From: Neofusicoccum parvum
Lineage: Eukaryota; Ascomycota; Dothideomycetes; Botryosphaeriales; Botryosphaeriaceae
NCBI GenBank assembly: GCA_020912385.1
Contig: CP087211.1
Coordinates: 372,001-436,000, forward strand
DNA length: 64,000 nucleotides
Direction: 5' to 3'
Shown here: one piece after another, positions 60,916 through 64,000 of the stretch
Numbering within the stretch: the first letter of the stretch is position 1
How the letters are laid out: each line of letters begins with the position of its first letter
Position numbers and translations under genes: made by a program
The notes under the pieces: generated by a model
Told to the model about the DNA's origin: nothing
The model's input: the letters and a program-made list of their open reading frames with translations, nothing else
Database searches by the model: none

Positions 60916-63746
60916 TTACGGAGACTGCGCGTAGGGATTACTCGGCTTGCGCGGGAGGGGCTGTTGGCCTTGCTGCTGGCCTCGCTGCTGCTGACTCGTC
61001 GTCTGCTGGAGGGGCTGATACGCCGTACCCGGCTGGGCAAATTGCTGATACTGGTAGTTCTGGGTCCCGTACGAGCCTTGGCTCTGCTGCGGGCTCACGG
61101 GGCTCATGTTCTGCTGCCCGCCGTACCCGTAGTACTGCGTGTTCTGGCCGTTAGCGTCCGAGACCGTGATTGCCGAAGGACTCGTTGGGCCCGCCTTGCG
61201 TTTGCCCCGAGTGCTCTCGCGCTTCAGAGTGTTCCGCACATCCTCCGCATCCTGGGCGTCCATGCTGGAGCGTCCAATTGAGCCGCTGCGGTTGATGTCC
61301 GCTTGGTCAGCGCGCTCGCGGAATGCGTCGTCGCGGTAAGGGTCCGAGCCAACAGGACGGGCCGTCAGGTTGGTAATGGCCTGATTCTCCTGGTGCACAC
61401 CGGTGCCAAGATAGTCGACGCCCGACGATTTGCCTCCGGCAGGCTCTTCCTTCTTCGAGGGGTAGAGACGGCTGGATTCCTTCTCCGCGAGATACGCCTC
61501 GCGGCGCTCCTGGGCTTCAGACGCAGATACGGCGACAGACCAGGACGGCTGGCCGGCCGAGCCGAGAGCAGCATCGCTTCCTCCGGGAGGATCGATCGGA
61601 ACCTTGCGGAGGGCCTGGACGAGAGCACACATGAACTTGTTGCGGCGAGTGGCGCGCAGCGTCTCGTTTCCCCAGTTGCTCTTGTGCTTGCACTCAATTT
61701 GGAGCTCCAGCTTGTTGAGCTCGGCAATGCCTCGGACTTCAATGTCAATATCCGGGTGGAAGTCACGGGCATTGTCCTTGTCGCGCACAAACTTCTGCAT
61801 CTCGTCCTTCAGAGCGGTGATATCCTCGAATGACGTGCTGAACGAAACATAGACGGGGATTTGCTCTCTCATGGACAAGGACCTGCTCGTGTTCTCGATC
61901 CACAGACTGTTAAGAACAATGTTGGGAATCTGGACAGTACGGCCGTTGGTGATCCGCTTGAAGACGGTGAAGAGGAGAGAGATGTGCTCAACGGTGAGCT
62001 GGTCGTCGCCGCTGGAAAGGTCGACTCTGTCGCCAACGTCATAGGGATGCTTGACGAAGAGGAAAATGCAAGAGCCAAGGACTTCCTGGCAAGTGACCGA
62101 AAAGACGAAGGAAAGAGAAAGGAGAGCGGTCCCTGCGGTGGCCAGAGTAGTGACGAAGCTGGCGTTCAAGAACGCGATGAAGACGAAGACGCAGATAATG
62201 AAGACCACGGTGGCAAGCAATCCATCAAGCACGTTGATCGCTTGATCAACATCGTGCATGCTGGTAGCGACAGACTTGCGGCTACGGCCAATCTCAGTGA
62301 CTTGGAGGACCATTTCATCCAGACTGATGTCACCATTGCCGTCCTTGTCAAGAGCTGCGAAAGCTTCCTCGGCTTCAACCTCACGGCCGGCACCGAGAAC
62401 TTCGACGATGTCATCATGGTAGAGGGCGTTTCTGCCTTCAACAACGAAAGACATCCAAAGACGCTTAGCAAGAGCCTCGGAAGATCTCGGCTTCTCAAGA
62501 GCCTCCACAACGACTGAGTGAGCGGAGTCAGGGTTGAAAACCTGCTTGCCGGTGATTTCGGACGCAATATTGCCAAATGCGGAAGTGATCTTGTCTCCGA
62601 CGCGTCCGACATCGTGTAGGAGACGCATGGGAGTTGCAGAACCAGACCGGGCGTGGCTCTTCTTAGCGCCGGGAATGTTGAGTCTCAGGGAGTCGTTGAT
62701 GATGTAATCTTCATCCTGGAACTCAGGACAATAAGACGGGAAAAGAGCCCGAGAGGCGTCGTAGAGCAGGCCAAGCAGGAAGACTTGGCGCTTGTTTTCC
62801 TTGATCTTCGCGTTGAACTGCTTGCGGTGGTAGTTGATGCTGATGAGCTGAATGAGAAACTTTTCGATAAGGAAAACGCAGGCAGAAACCAGAGCTGCAG
62901 CGAGAAGTTGGCGAACAATACGCTGCCAGTCTTTGACCGAATCAGCAGTGGATGTGCCGTTGTTTGCTGCCTTTTCCGCTTTCGCCTGCCGTTGGATGTC
63001 GGGATTGTGGACCATTAGAGGAATGAAAGTAGCGAGAGATGTGACAGCCCAGCCGACCAGCGAGAGCGGGATCTGCAGCGCACGAAGAACCAAAGCATAC
63101 TTGCGCACACCGGAACTGACCACACCGGCGAGAATTTGGAAAATCTTCGGAAGGAAATGGGCGATGATCTTGGAGACCCAGACAGAGAGCCAGACAACCT
63201 CAATCCACGTGAAGAACCTGGGCTGCGTCAGTGACGTGCAGATCTCGGATCGGAGCGCACAACTCACCAGACGATCCGCACACCGCCAATCTTCGCGTCC
63301 GTAGCGACGGTTGCTCCCACTATGATGGGCACAGCAATACACAGAGCGAGCGGCAGGACGTAAATGAAGTAGCGGGTGATAATGCTGAAATGCAAGATCT
63401 TGTAGTAGATCCTACCCACGCGGTTGATGTAATCCTCCTCACCATCGTAGCCAACGGTGCCAATGGGGTCGCCCTTGGAGGTCGATTTCTTGATTCGGCG
63501 GCCAAAGTGACGGTGGCCCTCCTTCTCGTTTGGTGACTCGTGTGTCGCGATCTGGGTAATGGGCGCAGCGCTGCCTTGGCGCATGCCGGTCGAGGACGGC
63601 GTGCGGCTCACGACAGGCTCGAGGGGAATATCGATGGTAGCGTCATTGGGCGCCATATCGTTGGGGTTGTCGCGCAGCGGGTGAAATCCTTGACGGGAGA
63701 AGCGGTGGGAAGGCGACCTGGGCGACTTCGGGGGATTGGTGGACAT
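60916..63746 (-). CDS. MscS-type mechanosensitive channel with EF-hand (Msy1/Msy2-like)
   Basis: Two exons, 63746-63268 and 63217-60916; 926 aa. The intron is GTGAGT...CAG and joins RIVW to FFTWIEVVWLSVW. Membrane spans occur at IYVLPLALCIAVPIIVGATV, VWLSVWVSKIIAHFL, PLSLVGWAVTSLATFIPLMV, LLAAALVSACVFLIE and LLATVVFIICVFVFIAFL. An EF-hand loop DKDGNGDISLDE with all calcium ligands precedes the last spans. The pore and beta domain follow (TALLSLSFVFSVTCQEVLGSCIFLFVKHPYDVGDRVDL). Fission yeast Msy1 and Msy2 have this layout, sit in the ER and control calcium during osmotic shock. The C-terminus is Gln/Tyr-rich low complexity. Confidence 0.88.
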
Positions 63747-64000
63747 TTGAATTGGTGATCGCGTGGGAAGCGCCGCAGTGGAGAGTCAGTCACTGTGGAG
63801 CTGGCGCAGGGACACAGCACAATTAAGGCTGGCGAGATGGCGATCACTGGGATCGCGAAGGCGTTCGCGTGTCTTAAAGCTCAAGGGGCTGAATCTGCTC
63901 CGCGCGCAAATGACAAAACAGCCTTCGGTAGGAATGCACGTCAAGCACGCCGGCGTGAGGTGGTAAAACTGGGGTGTTTGAAAAGAGAGGCAAGCCTAGG
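63747..64000. promoter_or_regulatory. Upstream region of the MscS gene
   Basis: The last 254 bp of the window, immediately 5' of the leftward channel gene. Probably its leader and part of its promoter. No other feature seen. Confidence 0.4.

Noticed and set aside
1..64000. Secondary-metabolite gene cluster
   Set aside because: No PKS, NRPS, terpene cyclase, P450 or cluster-type regulator is present; the ATP-grasp, transporter and bZIP genes are far apart and separately explained.
1..64000. CRISPR array, rRNA or intact transposon
   Set aside because: No regularly spaced direct repeats, rRNA sequence, transposase or reverse transcriptase motifs were seen.

Overview
This window is nuclear DNA of a filamentous ascomycete (Pezizomycotina). 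The evidence is short GT-AG introns (about 44-270 nt) with CTAAC or CTGAC-like branch sites, dense genes on both strands, GC-rich coding sequence, an intron-containing tRNA-Tyr, and families typical of these fungi (KapC bZIP, DUF3176-like membrane protein, C2H2/DUF7580-type proteins, an MscS channel with an EF-hand). A dothideomycete is plausible, but that is inference. There are no prokaryotic operons, no CRISPR array, no rRNA and no intact transposon.

Left half (1-24.7 kb) is core housekeeping: a TFIIIC WD40 subunit, a RING-CH E3 ligase, a small C2H2 protein, an Mcp1-like mitochondrial membrane protein, Mcm10 head-to-head with RNase H2 subunit B, a tubulin-tyrosine-ligase-like protein, a pterin carbinolamine dehydratase, Coa4 head-to-head with biotin-protein ligase, Hgh1, and a proline-rich tail-anchored protein of unknown function. 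The Mcm10/RNase H2B shared promoter contains an ACGCGT (MCB-type) box, which fits S-phase co-expression.

Middle (24.7-44 kb) is more accessory: a multi-pass membrane protein whose frames do not join cleanly, an ATP-grasp protein, a tRNA-Tyr gene and a broken tRNA-Ala-like element, an RBR ubiquitin ligase, then a lineage-type block (HeLo/DUF7580-like protein, C2H2 protein, DUF3176-like membrane protein), a gene-poor kilobase and a six-exon MFS sugar transporter.

Right part: a 4.1-kb gene-free GC-rich stretch (44.0-48.1 kb) with a TGC repeat and a 25-nt palindrome; then a Cid1-type nucleotidyltransferase, TFIIF alpha, a small secreted protein, a gene-free interval holding a 24-bp inverted repeat that could fold into a hairpin, a KapC-like bZIP factor with an unusual acidic C-terminal extension, and an MscS-type channel.

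Many models were spliced by hand from donor/acceptor sites and reading-frame continuity. Coordinates given for spliced genes are outer bounds; exon limits are in the evidence text. No database search was possible, so family names rest on recognised motifs.
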